Assembly: GCA_004362315.1 (NCBI GenBank)
Contig: SNWL01000004.1
Span: 372,001 to 436,000, forward strand
From: Mycobacterium sp. BK086
GTDB lineage: Bacteria; Actinomycetota; Actinomycetes; Mycobacteriales; Mycobacteriaceae
Length of the DNA stretch: 64,000 nucleotides
Direction of reading: 5' to 3'
The notes beneath the pieces are model-generated. The model had not been told where the DNA came from and ran no database searches. It saw nothing but the letters and a program-made list of their open reading frames with translations. This document shows, piece after piece, positions 38,543 to 47,850 of the stretch (the first letter of the stretch is position 1; each line of letters begins with the position of its first letter). A program made the position numbers and the translations under genes.

Positions 38543-39988
38543 GTGGCCAAGGCGCGTTCGCAATACCGCTGTTCAGAGTGCCGCCATGTGATGGCCAAAT
38601 GGGTCGGCCGCTGCCCGGAATGCGGGACGTGGGGCACCGTCGACGAGGTCGCGGGCCTGCCCACCGGCGGCGCGGCGCAGCGCGCGGTGGTGCCGTCCTC
38701 GCCGGCCGTGCCGATCAGCTCCATCAACCCCGATCGCACCCGCCACTTCCCCACCGGAGTTGGCGAACTCGACCGGGTGCTGGGCGGCGGCGTCGTGCCC
38801 GGTTCGGTCGCCCTGCTGGCCGGTGATCCCGGCGTCGGCAAGTCCACCCTGCTACTCGAGGTGGTGCACCGCTGGGCGACGTCCGGGCGGCGCGCGCTCT
38901 ACGTATCCGGCGAGGAGTCGGCCGGCCAGATCCGGATGCGTGCCGAACGCACCGGCTGCACTCACGACGAGGTCTTCCTGGCCGCCGAGACCGACGTCCA
39001 CACCGTGCTGGGGCACATCGACGCCGTGCAGCCCAGCCTGGTAGTGGTCGACTCCGTTCAGACGATGACGGCCGGTGATACCGACGGCGTCGTGGGCGGG
39101 GTGACCCAGGTACGCGCGGTGACGACGGCACTCACCGCGGCCGCGAAGGCCAGCGGGGTGGCTCTGGTGCTCGTCGGCCATGTCACCAAGGACGGCGCGA
39201 TCGCAGGCCCGCGGTCGCTGGAACACCTGGTGGATGTGGTCCTGCACTTCGAGGGCGATCGCAACTCGACGCTGCGGATGGTGCGCGGGGTCAAGAACCG
39301 CTTCGGCGCCTCCGACGAGGTCGGGTGTTTCCAGTTGCACGACAACGGTATTCAGGGAGTCTCCGATCCGTCCGGCCTGTTCCTCGACGAGCGTCCCAAC
39401 CCGGTTCCCGGTACCGCGGTCACCGTGGCACTGGACGGTAAGCGTCCGCTGATCGGCGAGATCCAGGCACTGCTGGCCTACCGCCCCGAGAACGCGCCGC
39501 AGCGGCGCGCGGTCAGCGGCGTGGACAGCTCACGCGCAGCGATGATCGCCGCGGTGCTCGAGCGCCGGGCCAACCTCAAGGTCAGCGCCACCGACATCTA
39601 TCTGTCCACGGTCGGCGGCATGCGGTTGATGGACCCGTCATCGGACCTCGCGGTCGCGATGGCGATGGCGTCGGCCTACGCCGACCTGCCGCTTCCCGCC
39701 TCGACCGTGGTGATCGGCGAGGTGGGCCTGGCCGGCGATCTGCGGCGGGTCACCGGGATGGACCGCAGGCTGGCCGAAGCGGCCCGCCTGGGCTTCAAAG
39801 AGGCGCTGGTGCCGGTCGGTTGCGGCACGGTGCCCAAGGGCTTCAAAGCCATCGAGTCGGCCACCATCGGGGACGCGTTGCGCACCATGCTGACGATCGC
39901 GAAACGGCCCTACGACAAGGTCGTCACGCAGCTTCGGCGGGACGGGTCGAGTAACGACGTGGACGACGTGGACAATAAGTGGCTGTGA
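38543..39988 (+). CDS. radA: RadA, DNA repair branch-migration ATPase
   Basis: This 481-residue protein (Rv3585) has the N-terminal zinc finger [19 protein letters not shown], Walker [16 protein letters not shown] near residue 90, Walker [11 protein letters not shown] near 167, the RadA motif [10 protein letters not shown] near 250 and a C-terminal Lon-like domain from about 300. It promotes branch migration in recombinational repair. It overlaps disA, a partnership seen widely in Gram-positive bacteria. Confidence 0.95.
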   Translation: MAKARSQYRCSECRHVMAKWVGRCPECGTWGTVDEVAGLPTGGAAQRAVVPSSPAVPISSINPDRTRHFPTGVGELDRVLGGGVVPGSVALLAGDPGVGKSTLLLEVVHRWATSGRRALYVSGEESAGQIRMRAERTGCTHDEVFLAAETDVHTVLGHIDAVQPSLVVVDSVQTMTAGDTDGVVGGVTQVRAVTTALTAAAKASGVALVLVGHVTKDGAIAGPRSLEHLVDVVLHFEGDRNSTLRMVRGVKNRFGASDEVGCFQLHDNGIQGVSDPSGLFLDERPNPVPGTAVTVALDGKRPLIGEIQALLAYRPENAPQRRAVSGVDSSRAAMIAAVLERRANLKVSATDIYLSTVGGMRLMDPSSDLAVAMAMASAYADLPLPASTVVIGEVGLAGDLRRVTGMDRRLAEAARLGFKEALVPVGCGTVPKGFKAIESATIGDALRTMLTIAKRPYDKVVTQLRRDGSSNDVDDVDNKWL

Positions 39989-41094
39989 GCACCGTCAACC
40001 GCACCAACGGCTCGACGCAGTCGTCGGCCGCCACGCTGCGCGAGACCATCGGGCGGCTGGCGCCCGGCACGGCCCTGCGCGACGGTCTGGAGCGCATCCT
40101 GCGCGGTCGCACCGGTGCACTCATCCTGCTGGGCTACGACGAGCGGGTCGAGACGATCTGCGACGGCGGGTTCTCGCTGGACGTGCGCTACGCCCCGACC
40201 CGACTGCGCGAGCTCTCCAAGATGGACGGCGCCGTGGTGCTGTCCACCGACGGCAGCCGGATCGTGCGGGCCAACGTGCAGCTGGTGCCCGATCCCACGA
40301 TCCCCACCGACGAGTCCGGCACCCGGCACCGCTCGGCCGAACGCGCCGCCATCCAGACCGGCTATCCGGTGATCTCGGTGAGCCACTCGATGAGCATCGT
40401 GACGGTCTACGTCGCTGGCGAACGGCACGTCGTCGCCGACTCGGCGACCATCCTGTCGCGGGCCAACCAGGCCATCGCGACGCTGGAACGCTACAAGGCC
40501 CGTCTCGACGAGGTGTCCCGGCAGCTGTCCACCGCCGAGATCGAGGACTTCGTCACCCTGCGCGATGTCATGACCGTTGTTCAGCGGCTGGAGATGGTCC
40601 GCCGAATCGGTCTCGAAATCGATTACGACGCAGTCGAACTCGGAACCGACGGGCGGCAGTTGCGGCTGCAGCTCGAGGAGTTGCTCGGCGGCAACGACAC
40701 CGCGCGCGAGCTGATCATGCGCGACTATCACGCCAACCCCGACGCACCGTCCAAAGCACAGGTGGCCTCGACGCTGGCCGAATTGGACTCGCTGTCGGAT
40801 ACCGAGCTGCTGGACTTCACCGCGCTGTCGCGGGTCTTCGGATATCCCTCGACGGCCGAGGCCCAGGACTCCGCGCTCAGCGCGCGCGGCTACCGGGCGA
40901 TGGCGGGCATCCCGCGTCTGCAGTTCGCCCACGTCGATCTGCTGGTTCGGCGCTTCGGCTCATTGCAGGGCCTGTTGGCGGCCAGCGCCACCGACCTGCA
41001 GTCGGTCGAGGGCATCGGCGCGATGTGGGCGCGGCACGTGCGCGAAGGTCTGTCGCAGCTGGCCGAGTCGACGATCGCCGACCGGCTGGTCTAG
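39979..41094 (+). CDS. disA: DisA, diadenylate cyclase (c-di-AMP synthase)
   Basis: This 371-residue protein (Rv3586) has an N-terminal DAC domain with the catalytic [12 protein letters not shown] near residue 83 and [11 protein letters not shown] near 115, a helical linker, and a C-terminal HhH DNA-binding domain ([19 protein letters not shown]). It joins two ATP into c-di-AMP and scans DNA for branched structures. GTG 39985 (GTGA overlap with radA) is an alternative start. Its TAG forms CTAG with the next convergent gene. Confidence 0.94.
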   Translation: MAVSTVNRTNGSTQSSAATLRETIGRLAPGTALRDGLERILRGRTGALILLGYDERVETICDGGFSLDVRYAPTRLRELSKMDGAVVLSTDGSRIVRANVQLVPDPTIPTDESGTRHRSAERAAIQTGYPVISVSHSMSIVTVYVAGERHVVADSATILSRANQAIATLERYKARLDEVSRQLSTAEIEDFVTLRDVMTVVQRLEMVRRIGLEIDYDAVELGTDGRQLRLQLEELLGGNDTARELIMRDYHANPDAPSKAQVASTLAELDSLSDTELLDFTALSRVFGYPSTAEAQDSALSARGYRAMAGIPRLQFAHVDLLVRRFGSLQGLLAASATDLQSVEGIGAMWARHVREGLSQLAESTIADRLV

Positions 41095-41744
41095 TAGACG
41101 AGCCCCGCCGCCAGCGGGAGCAGCGCCAGGCCGGCGGGCATCGGGCCCGCGACCAGCGGCGCGTACGAATACCGCACCACCCGCCGGATTCCCAGATGCT
41201 GGCCTTGCTGATGGGCGGCCTTGTCGAGTGCGAAGTCGGTGAACAGTGCCCACTCCGCGAGGCTGGGTTTGCGCGACGGGTCCGGCTTTCCGGCGAGCAG
41301 CTCCCCGACGGCGCGGCCATCTGCATCCACGGCCTGCCACGGGCCGTCGTCGCTGATGTCCAGCGTGGCCAACGGCTGATCGTCGGGGCCGGACACCGTC
41401 AGCGTCGACTTGTCCCGCACCACTTTCGCCACCTGCGCACCGGACTCGTCGCGCACCGTGACGACCGCGGGGGTGTCGTTGTCCGAACTCACCCGCGCGA
41501 GCACGACACCGTCGGCACCCCGGAGTTCGACGTGGATGTCGTCACCGACGTGCATGTTCGCCATGTTCCACAACGTCCACAGCGTTCGCCGTATCCGGCC
41601 GCCCCGGTGCACCCGAAACGTCTGTGCGAGAACGTCTCCCGTAGGCGAACGCATCGCCCACTGATGTGTCTGGCCGCTGAGACCCGCACGGAAGGTCGCG
41701 ACCGCGCCCGTCGATCGACACAGGTCGTCGAGGGTGCGCGCCAA
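41091..41744 (-). CDS. Uncharacterised protein, possibly LURP-one/scramblase-like
   Basis: This protein of about 217 residues has repeated short beta strands, each with Gly and alternating hydrophobic residues ([19 protein letters not shown], then [14 protein letters not shown], then [12 protein letters not shown]). This resembles the tubby/LURP-one/scramblase fold. A hydrophobic C-terminal stretch may touch the membrane. TTG 41744 was chosen so that overlap with the upstream gene is avoided; an earlier start inside that gene is possible. No counterpart is recalled at this M. tuberculosis position. Function unknown. Confidence 0.55.
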   Translation of the reverse strand: MARTLDDLCRSTGAVATFRAGLSGQTHQWAMRSPTGDVLAQTFRVHRGGRIRRTLWTLWNMANMHVGDDIHVELRGADGVVLARVSSDNDTPAVVTVRDESGAQVAKVVRDKSTLTVSGPDDQPLATLDISDDGPWQAVDADGRAVGELLAGKPDPSRKPSLAEWALFTDFALDKAAHQQGQHLGIRRVVRYSYAPLVAGPMPAGLALLPLAAGLVY

Positions 41745-41757
41745 AGACTCCAGAGGT

Positions 41758-42576
41758 TCAGCCGGCCGGCGCGGGCGGCGGTGCCTCGCCGGGGGCACCG
41801 GCGGGCAGCTGCTCACCAGCGGGCGGCACAGCACCCGGTGGTGGCGCGTCGGCGAGAATGAACGGCACCGTCGCCGAACGCAGATTGCCCAGCTGGACCA
41901 CCAGGTTGTAGGTGCCGGGACCGATCGGCTGGCGCGGCAGCGGGCACTGCGGTGCAGACCCCATACCCGTCCAGGTCACCTCGGTGGTCACCTGCTCACC
42001 CGGGTTGAATGTCTTGACCAACGTCTCGTTGGACGGCGCGCAATCCAGGTTGGACCACAGCCGGTTGCCGTCGAGCGAGTACACATAGGCTGCCAGCACG
42101 GCCGCACCCACGTCGCGCTTGCAGGCGACCAGGCCGATGTTGGTGACAACCATGGTGAACTTCGGCTGATCACCGATGGCGTACTGCGGCTGGTTGGTGA
42201 TGCCCTTGACCGCCAGGTTGGAATCCGGGCAGTCGTCGCCTTCCTTCAACACCGGTGGCGGCACGACGGCGGCGGTCGGAGTCGGCGCGACCGAGGCCGA
42301 GACTGGGCCAGACGGGCCTGCGGCCGGCGGTGGCGGCGCGACGACGGGAGTCTTGTTCTCCGGCTGCGGGGTCTGCGGGCCCGCAGCGGCGGTGGTCTTG
42401 GCGGTGGTCGTGGTGTCGGAACCACCGCTGAAGATCATGAAGGCCACTCCGACAACGATCGCAACGACCACCACGACGATGCCGATCGCCAGGCCACGGC
42501 GTCGCCAATAGATTTGCGAGGAAAGAGGTCCGCGCGGTTCTAGATCCAGCACGTTTCCACGGTAAGCCCAGGTCAC
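41758..42576 (-). CDS. Conserved single-pass membrane protein (Rv3587c)
   Basis: This 272-residue protein has a cytoplasmic N terminus, one membrane segment (residues about 31-50), a Pro/Thr/Ala-rich linker (55-110) and an extracellular beta-sandwich-like domain from 115 containing Cys in DDCPDSN, LVACKRDV, LDCAPSN and PQCPLPR. A Pro-rich tail ends it. The layout suggests a cell-wall-facing sensor or adhesion domain. GTG 42576. Function unknown; conserved next to canB. Confidence 0.75.
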   Translation of the reverse strand: MTWAYRGNVLDLEPRGPLSSQIYWRRRGLAIGIVVVVVAIVVGVAFMIFSGGSDTTTTAKTTAAAGPQTPQPENKTPVVAPPPPAAGPSGPVSASVAPTPTAAVVPPPVLKEGDDCPDSNLAVKGITNQPQYAIGDQPKFTMVVTNIGLVACKRDVGAAVLAAYVYSLDGNRLWSNLDCAPSNETLVKTFNPGEQVTTEVTWTGMGSAPQCPLPRQPIGPGTYNLVVQLGNLRSATVPFILADAPPPGAVPPAGEQLPAGAPGEAPPPAPAG

Positions 42577-42632
42577 CGCGAGTTGTCCGACCCCGCTCGG
42601 CGTGTCGCCTTGTTCGCTAGCTGAAAAAGTGG

Positions 42633-43250
42633 TTATTCGCCGATATCGCCGAGGTGTTCGCGCAGCACAACCTTGCCGTCCGCGAGGTGGTAGGTCAGCC
42701 CGACGATGGCCAGCGTCCCGGCCGCCACCCGCTCGGCGATGAGGGCGGACCGGGCCATCAGCTGCGAACCGGTCTCGATGACATGGCGGGCCTCGAACTC
42801 GTCGACGCGGGTCAGACCATCGCGGCGGCCCAGCAGGATCGACGGCGTCACCCGCTCGACGATGTCGCGGATGTAGCCCCCGGGGATCTCCCCCTCGTCG
42901 AGTGCACTCAGGGTCGCCTTCACCGCTCCGCAGCTGTCATGGCCGAGCACGGCGATCAACGGGACGTTGAGCACCCCGACCGCGTACTCGATGGAACCCA
43001 GTACCGCGGAGTCGATGACGTGGCCCGCGGTGCGGACCACGAACATGTCACCGAGGCCCTGGTCAAAGATCAGCTCAGCGGCGACGCGGCTGTCACCGCA
43101 GCCGAAGAGGACCGCGGTCGGGGTCTGACCCGTGGCCAACCGGGCCCGGTCCTCGATGCTCTGGCTGGGATGCTGTGGCTGGCCGGCGACGAATCGCTCG
43201 TTACCCTCTTTGAGTGCCTTCCAAGCGGTTATGGGGCTGGTGTTCGGCAT
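42633..43250 (-). CDS. canB: Beta-carbonic anhydrase (CanB, Rv3588c)
   Basis: This 205-residue zinc enzyme interconverts CO2 and bicarbonate. The zinc ligands are Cys in LFGCGDSR near residue 50, and His and Cys in LGHDSCGAV near 105; the Asp-Arg dyad in CGDSR is intact. ATG 43250 was chosen because the longer frame from 43517 runs through mutY. Divergent from mutY across 37 bases. Confidence 0.93.
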   Translation of the reverse strand: MPNTSPITAWKALKEGNERFVAGQPQHPSQSIEDRARLATGQTPTAVLFGCGDSRVAAELIFDQGLGDMFVVRTAGHVIDSAVLGSIEYAVGVLNVPLIAVLGHDSCGAVKATLSALDEGEIPGGYIRDIVERVTPSILLGRRDGLTRVDEFEARHVIETGSQLMARSALIAERVAAGTLAIVGLTYHLADGKVVLREHLGDIGE

Positions 43251-43256
43251 GGCCCA

Positions 43257-43262
43257 TATTCT
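43257..43262 (+). promoter_or_regulatory. Candidate mutY -10 element
   Basis: TATTCT fits TANNNT, with +1 near 43269 and a 19-base leader to ATG 43288. It sits within the 37-base canB-mutY gap. Confidence 0.4.
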
Positions 43263-43287
43263 GCACTGTCGACCTCGCCGCGATGCG

Positions 43288-44163
43288 ATGAGCATCGATT
43301 CCACTGAACTGGTCGACTGGTACGCCCGCGCCCGTCGCGACCTTCCGTGGCGTGAGCCCGACGTGACGGCCTGGCAGATCCTGGTCAGCGAGTTCATGCT
43401 GCAGCAGACTCCGGTCGCCCGGGTGGCTCCGATCTGGCTGGACTGGGTGGCGCGCTGGCCGACACCGTCGGCGACGGCCGCTGCCAGCGCCGCCGACGTG
43501 CTGCGGGCCTGGGGCAAGCTGGGTTACCCACGGCGGGCCAAGCGGCTGCACGAATGCGCGATCGCGATCGCCACCGACCACGACGATCAGGTGCCCGACG
43601 ATGTCGACGTGCTGCTGACCCTCCCCGGCATCGGCACGTACACCGCCCGGGCTGTCGCCTGTTTCGCCTATCAGCAGAGCGTGCCGGTGGTGGACACCAA
43701 TGTGCGCCGGGTGGTCGCGCGCGCGGTGCACGGACTGGCCGACGCCGATAACCCGTCGGCGACGCGCGATCTCGCCGACGTCGCCGCGATGCTGCCCAAA
43801 GATGCTACGGCTCCGGTGTTTTCAGCCGCATTGATGGAACTCGGCGCGACGGTGTGCACGGCCCGGTCGCCCAAATGCGGGATCTGCCCGCTGAGCGTCT
43901 GCGCCTGGCGGGCGGCCGGTCATCCGCCGGCCACCACCGCGCCGCGGCCGACGCAGAAGTACGCGGGCACCGACCGTCAGGTGCGCGGGCGGCTGCTGGA
44001 CGTGCTGCGCGCCAGCTCGTCGCCGGTGACGCGCCCGCAGCTGGATGTCGCTTGGCTGACCGACACCGCACAGCGGGATCGCGCGCTGGATTCGCTGCTG
44101 GTCGACGGGCTGGTAGAGCAGACCGCCGACGGCCGGTTCGCCCTTGCCGGCGAAGGTGACTAG
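43288..44163 (+). CDS. mutY: MutY, A/G-mismatch adenine DNA glycosylase
   Basis: This 291-residue glycosylase (Rv3589) removes adenine opposite 8-oxoguanine. SEFMLQQTPVARV (catalytic Glu) is near residue 35, the HhH LLTLPGIGTYTARAVA with VVDTNVRRV near 112-145, and the cluster cysteines CTARSPKCGICPLSVC near 190. The last spacing is X4, not the X5 of E. coli. The C-terminal recognition domain is shorter than in E. coli MutY. ATG 43288 excludes the upstream overlap with canB. The stop shares CTAG with glxA. Confidence 0.93.
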   Translation: MSIDSTELVDWYARARRDLPWREPDVTAWQILVSEFMLQQTPVARVAPIWLDWVARWPTPSATAAASAADVLRAWGKLGYPRRAKRLHECAIAIATDHDDQVPDDVDVLLTLPGIGTYTARAVACFAYQQSVPVVDTNVRRVVARAVHGLADADNPSATRDLADVAAMLPKDATAPVFSAALMELGATVCTARSPKCGICPLSVCAWRAAGHPPATTAPRPTQKYAGTDRQVRGRLLDVLRASSSPVTRPQLDVAWLTDTAQRDRALDSLLVDGLVEQTADGRFALAGEGD

Positions 44164-45119
44164 GCAGAACGCGCGAAGCGGCGCCGGTAGTCCGACGGTG
44201 TGACGCCGACGATCCGGCGGAAGTGGTGGCGCAGCAGTGTGGCGGTTCCGAAGCCGGCCCGCTCGGCGATCCGGTCGACGTCCAGATCCGTTTCCTCGAG
44301 CATCCGGCGCGCGTAGAGCACCCGCTGATCGGTGACCCACTGCATGGGGGTGGTGCCGGCCTCCTCGACGAAGCGCCTGGCAAAGGTGCGCGCCGACATG
44401 TTGGCCCGCCGCGCCATGCTGGCCACCGTATGCGGCTTGTCGAGGTTGGACAGAATCCAATCTAGTTGCGGGGCAAAGCCTTCCGAACATCGCGTCGGAA
44501 TCGGTTGATCGATGTACTGCCGTTGGCCGCCGTCGCGCTGGGGAGGCACCACCATCCGTCGCGCGATCTTGTTCGTGATCGTGCTGCCGAGTTCACGGCG
44601 CACCAGGTGCAGGCTGGCGTCGATACCCGCCGCGGTACCCGCGCTGGTCACCAGATCGCCGTCGTCGACGAACAGCACGTTGCGGTCGATGATCGCGGTC
44701 GGATAGCGAAGAGCGAGATCCTCGGCGTGCATCCAGTGCGTGGTGCAGCGGCGCCCGTCGAGCAGCCCCGCCTCCCCCGCGACGAACGCGCCGGAACACA
44801 CGGTCAGGATCGTCGACCCGGCGGCGTGGGCTGCCCGCAGCGCCTCCAGCGCCTCGGGCGGGTAGGCCTCGACAGGTCCGGTGACCGCCGATACCGCGAC
44901 CACGTCGGCACCCATCAGTGCGTCGAGGCCATGGTCGGGCACCAATGTGGCGCCGACGCTGGTGCGCAGCGGCTTTCCCGGTTCTGGACCGCACACCTTG
45001 AAATCGAAGTTGGGCACGCCGTCACCAGAGCGGTCAATGCCAAAGACCTCGCAGATCACCCCGAACTCGAAGACCGCGAGGCCCTCGAGAACCAACGCGG
45101 AGACACTCTTCAAAGGCAT
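44160..45119 (-). CDS. GlxA-family transcriptional regulator (DJ-1/PfpI + AraC domains)
   Basis: This 319-residue regulator has an N-terminal DJ-1/PfpI-like domain (residues 1-180, with LTVCSGAFVAGEAGLLDG at the nucleophile elbow position, Cys near 107) and a C-terminal AraC HTH pair (MARRANMSARTFARRF and IAERAGFGTATLLRHHF). Relatives control amine or glycine-type catabolism or oxidative responses. Two direct repeats in its promoter gap may be its own sites. Divergent from a small ORF, convergent with mutY. Confidence 0.88.
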   Translation of the reverse strand: MPLKSVSALVLEGLAVFEFGVICEVFGIDRSGDGVPNFDFKVCGPEPGKPLRTSVGATLVPDHGLDALMGADVVAVSAVTGPVEAYPPEALEALRAAHAAGSTILTVCSGAFVAGEAGLLDGRRCTTHWMHAEDLALRYPTAIIDRNVLFVDDGDLVTSAGTAAGIDASLHLVRRELGSTITNKIARRMVVPPQRDGGQRQYIDQPIPTRCSEGFAPQLDWILSNLDKPHTVASMARRANMSARTFARRFVEEAGTTPMQWVTDQRVLYARRMLEETDLDVDRIAERAGFGTATLLRHHFRRIVGVTPSDYRRRFARSA

Positions 45120-45123
45120 GGCA

Positions 45124-45191
45124 GGATTTTATCTCACCGGGTCAGTACTGCCACTGTTGGCGGGATCTTTTCTCACGAAGCATTACTGCCA
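45124..45191. repeat. Imperfect direct repeat pair in the glxA divergent promoter
   Basis: Copies at 45124-45153 and 45163-45191, offset by 39 bases. Both run GGATnTTnTCTCAC, then a 6-8 base variable stretch, then TACTGCCA. AraC-type proteins bind direct repeats, so this is a likely GlxA-regulator operator serving glxA and the small plus-strand ORF. Confidence 0.6.
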
Positions 45192-45388
45192 TGACCACAT
45201 TGATCGCATTCTTGAAGAAACTCCGGCTGCATGCCGATCAATTCCGGGTGAGCGCGCCGATGGTCGGTCCCCTGTTCGCCGACGACGCCGACGTGCGCCG
45301 GATCAGCCACGATCTCGACGCCATGCGAACCCGGTTCGAACAGCATCCGGTGTGGCCCTCGTCAGGCGCCCTCGGGGAGCGCCGCTAA
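45191..45388 (+). CDS. Small protein of unknown function (65 residues)
   Basis: ATG 45191 is directly at the end of the second promoter repeat. The protein starts MTTLIAFLKKLRLHADQFRV, has a charged middle (LFADDADVRRISHDLDAMR) and no membrane segment or motif I recognise. It overlaps the convergent hydrolase by 27 bases. No clear ribosome site. Its placement opposite glxA makes it a plausible regulated target. The coding status is uncertain. Confidence 0.5.
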   Translation: MTTLIAFLKKLRLHADQFRVSAPMVGPLFADDADVRRISHDLDAMRTRFEQHPVWPSSGALGERR

Positions 45389-46132
45389 GAACCCCTCGAC
45401 GGCCTCCCGGTAGCGGTCCGGGGCGTCGTCGTGCACGAGGTGACCCGCCCCAGGCACATGGACATAGCGGGCATCGGCGGCGAGTTCGGCCATCGTGCGC
45501 ATCTGCCCGGGCGGTGCCACCGAGTCACCAGCCTCGATGAGCAACACCGGCGCGCGCACCGCCTGCCACTGCTGCCAGTAGTCGCGGGTCCCCCATTGCG
45601 CGGCGATCTCCATCCAGCGGGCGGGCAGCCCGTGCAGCCGCCAGCCCGTCGCGGTTCGGTCGAACGCCTCGAGGAAATAGCGTCCGGCGATCGGGCCGTA
45701 CTCGTCGTAAACCTGTTCGGCAGTGGAGTATTCGATCGGCAGCGCATGCACCCACGGCTCCCACGGGCCGGTCGTGCGGCCGACGAAGTCGGGCGCCATG
45801 TCCTCCACGACGAGCGCGCGCACCAGATCGGGCCGCTGCGCGGCCAGGCACCATGAGTGCAGACCACCCATCGAATGCCCGACGAGGATCGCCGGATCAC
45901 CAAGGCCTGCCACCGAATGTTCGAGGTCGGCGACGAAACGCTCGGTGCTGACGGGCTCCGGATCCTCGACATCACGGCCGCGATGCCAGGGCGCGTCGTA
46001 GGTGTAGACCGCGCCGAACCGGGTCAGCCACGGCACCTGCCGCGACCACGTGGTGCCACGGCCCATCAAGCCGTGCACCAACACCAGCGGGCGGCCGCTG
46101 CCACCCCGATGCGTCAGCGATTCGGTGCTCAC
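45362..46132 (-). CDS. Alpha/beta hydrolase (Rv3591c-like)
   Basis: This 256-residue hydrolase has VLVHGLMGRGTTW near residue 18, the nucleophile VGHSMGGLH near 84, the acid in IEAGDSVAPP near 205 and the His in PGAGHLVHDD near 232. GTG start. It occupies the same position as Rv3591c, divergent from mhuD by 55 bases. Substrate unknown. Confidence 0.85.
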   Translation of the reverse strand: MSTESLTHRGGSGRPLVLVHGLMGRGTTWSRQVPWLTRFGAVYTYDAPWHRGRDVEDPEPVSTERFVADLEHSVAGLGDPAILVGHSMGGLHSWCLAAQRPDLVRALVVEDMAPDFVGRTTGPWEPWVHALPIEYSTAEQVYDEYGPIAGRYFLEAFDRTATGWRLHGLPARWMEIAAQWGTRDYWQQWQAVRAPVLLIEAGDSVAPPGQMRTMAELAADARYVHVPGAGHLVHDDAPDRYREAVEGFLAALPEGA

Positions 46133-46175
46133 CGCTTCATCTTGCGCGGTCGTTCACCGGCCCCGGTGGGCGCGG

Positions 46176-46181
46176 TAGCCT
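46176..46181 (+). promoter_or_regulatory. Leaderless promoter -10 of mhuD
   Basis: TAGCCT fits TANNNT, and +1 falls exactly on the A of ATG 46188. There is no ribosome-binding site. Confidence 0.6.
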
Positions 46182-46187
46182 TGCGCC

Positions 46188-46505
46188 ATGTCCGTGGTGA
46201 AGATCAACGCAATCGAGATTCCACCGGGTGCCGGCCCCGAGCTGGAGAAGCGGTTCGCCAACCGCGCCCACGCCGTCGACAACCAGCCGGGATTCCTGGG
46301 GTTCCAGCTGCTGCGGCCGGTCAAGGGCGAGGACCGCTACTTCGTGGTCACCACCTGGGAGTCCGAGGAGGCCTTCCAGGCGTGGGCCACCGGACCCGCG
46401 ATCCACGCGCACGCCGGTGAACGCGCCAACCCGGTGGCCAAGGGTGCCCATCTGCTGGAGTTCGAGGTTGTGTTGGACGTTGCCGGGACCGGCTCCAAGG
46501 CGTAG
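46188..46505 (+). CDS. mhuD: MhuD, mycobacterial heme-degrading monooxygenase
   Basis: This 105-residue IsdG-type ferredoxin-fold protein (Rv3592) cleaves heme to mycobilin and iron without releasing CO. The diagnostic residues are all present at their known positions: Asn7 (KINAIEI), Trp66 (QAWATGP) and the heme ligand His75 (IHAHAGE). It gives access to host heme iron. Leaderless start. lpqF begins within its last codons. Confidence 0.95.
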   Translation: MSVVKINAIEIPPGAGPELEKRFANRAHAVDNQPGFLGFQLLRPVKGEDRYFVVTTWESEEAFQAWATGPAIHAHAGERANPVAKGAHLLEFEVVLDVAGTGSKA

Positions 46506-47850
46506 CGCGCGCCGGGCGCGCCGCAGCGCGGTGGCACTGGCCACCGTCATCGCATCCGCCGCCGCCCTGGCAACCAGCTGCGCACCGGCACCCACGCCAC
46601 CGGCCAACGCCGGCGCGGGTGTCCGCATCGACCTCAACACCGCCACCGGCGTGCGGGCCAAGCAAGTCATGGACATGCTGAACTCGGACTGGCCGATCGG
46701 CAACGACAACGTCAAAACCCTGGCCACCCCCGAGATGGTGGATCCGGTCGCGCACAGCATGGACTCGCTGTGGTGGGACCGGCCCTACACGCTGGCCGGC
46801 GTCGACATCGGCGCCAACGTCGCCACCCTGCACTTGCTGACGTCCTATGGCGCCCGCCAGGACATCGACCTGCGGATCGGCGACGACACGTTCGTCAGCC
46901 GCTTCGTCGTCAACACCGAGACACCCAAGGTCGATTCGTGGCAGGACGTCGACACGGCGCTGAGCCGCACCGGCGCCCGCTACTCATGGCAGGTGTCGAA
47001 GGTCGACGACGGCCGCTGCGAGAAGGTGGCGGGCACCAACACCGCTGAATCCCTGCCGCTGGCTTCGATTTTCAAGACCTACGTGCTCTTTGCCGTCGAA
47101 ACTGCGATCACAGCAGGCACTTTGAAGTGGGATGACAAGCTCACCATCACCGAGGAGGGTAAGAAGCTCGGCACGTCCGGATTCGACAAGCTGCCACCCG
47201 GTTCTCAGATCACGGTGCGCCAGGCGGCGGGCAAGATGATCTCCACGAGCGACAACATGGCCACCGATCTGCTGATCGGGCGCGTGGGCACCCACGCCAT
47301 CGAAGAAGCTCTGGCCGGCGCCGGCCATCACGACCCGGCGAGCATGACCCCGTTCCCAACGATGCGGGAACTGTTCGCGATCGGCTGGGGAAATCCGGAT
47401 GTGCGGGAGAGCTGGAAGACCGCCGCGCTGGCGGCCGACCGCGCAAAACTGTTGCACGACGCCGACTCCCGGCCCTATGACCCAGATCCATATCGCTCAC
47501 ACGCGCCCGGGTCGGCCTACGGCGCGGAGTGGTACGGCAGCGCCGAGGATATCTGCCGCGTGCATGCCGCCCTACAGCACAACGCTGTCGGACCCGCGGC
47601 TGCGGTCAAGGACGTGATGTCGGAAACCTCCGGCATCGACCTGGATCCCGCCGAATGGCCCTACATCGCCGCCAAGGCCGGCAACCTGCCCGGCGATATG
47701 ACCTTCAGCTGGTATGCGGTCGACCGAACCGGGCAGGCGTGGGTGGTCAGCTTCCAACTCAACTGGCCCCGATTCCACAGCGCCACCGCCGGCGGCTGGG
47801 CGATGACGATCATCAAGCAGGTCTTCGGGCTACTGCCCCGCTACCGCTGA
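46480..47850 (+). CDS. lpqF: LpqF, lipoprotein with class A beta-lactamase-like domain (Rv3593)
   Basis: This lipoprotein of about 456 residues has an Arg-rich n-region, an Ala-rich hydrophobic segment and lipobox ATSC. An N-terminal NTF2-like region runs to residue 145, then a serine beta-lactamase fold with ASIFKTYV (SxxK), STSDNMATD (SDN-like) and AAKAGNLPG where KTG is usual. It may be a DD-peptidase-like or inactive relative. TTG 46480 is the best start for a charged signal peptide and overlaps mhuD by 26 bases; GTG 46531 would lose the positive residues. Confidence 0.82.
   Translation: MPGPAPRRSARRARRSAVALATVIASAAALATSCAPAPTPPANAGAGVRIDLNTATGVRAKQVMDMLNSDWPIGNDNVKTLATPEMVDPVAHSMDSLWWDRPYTLAGVDIGANVATLHLLTSYGARQDIDLRIGDDTFVSRFVVNTETPKVDSWQDVDTALSRTGARYSWQVSKVDDGRCEKVAGTNTAESLPLASIFKTYVLFAVETAITAGTLKWDDKLTITEEGKKLGTSGFDKLPPGSQITVRQAAGKMISTSDNMATDLLIGRVGTHAIEEALAGAGHHDPASMTPFPTMRELFAIGWGNPDVRESWKTAALAADRAKLLHDADSRPYDPDPYRSHAPGSAYGAEWYGSAEDICRVHAALQHNAVGPAAAVKDVMSETSGIDLDPAEWPYIAAKAGNLPGDMTFSWYAVDRTGQAWVVSFQLNWPRFHSATAGGWAMTIIKQVFGLLPRYR

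Noticed and set aside
46228..46479. Upstream frame of lpqF
   Set aside because: It overlaps mhuD nearly entirely, and the sequence is Pro/Arg/Ser shadow; the lipoprotein signal begins near 46480.
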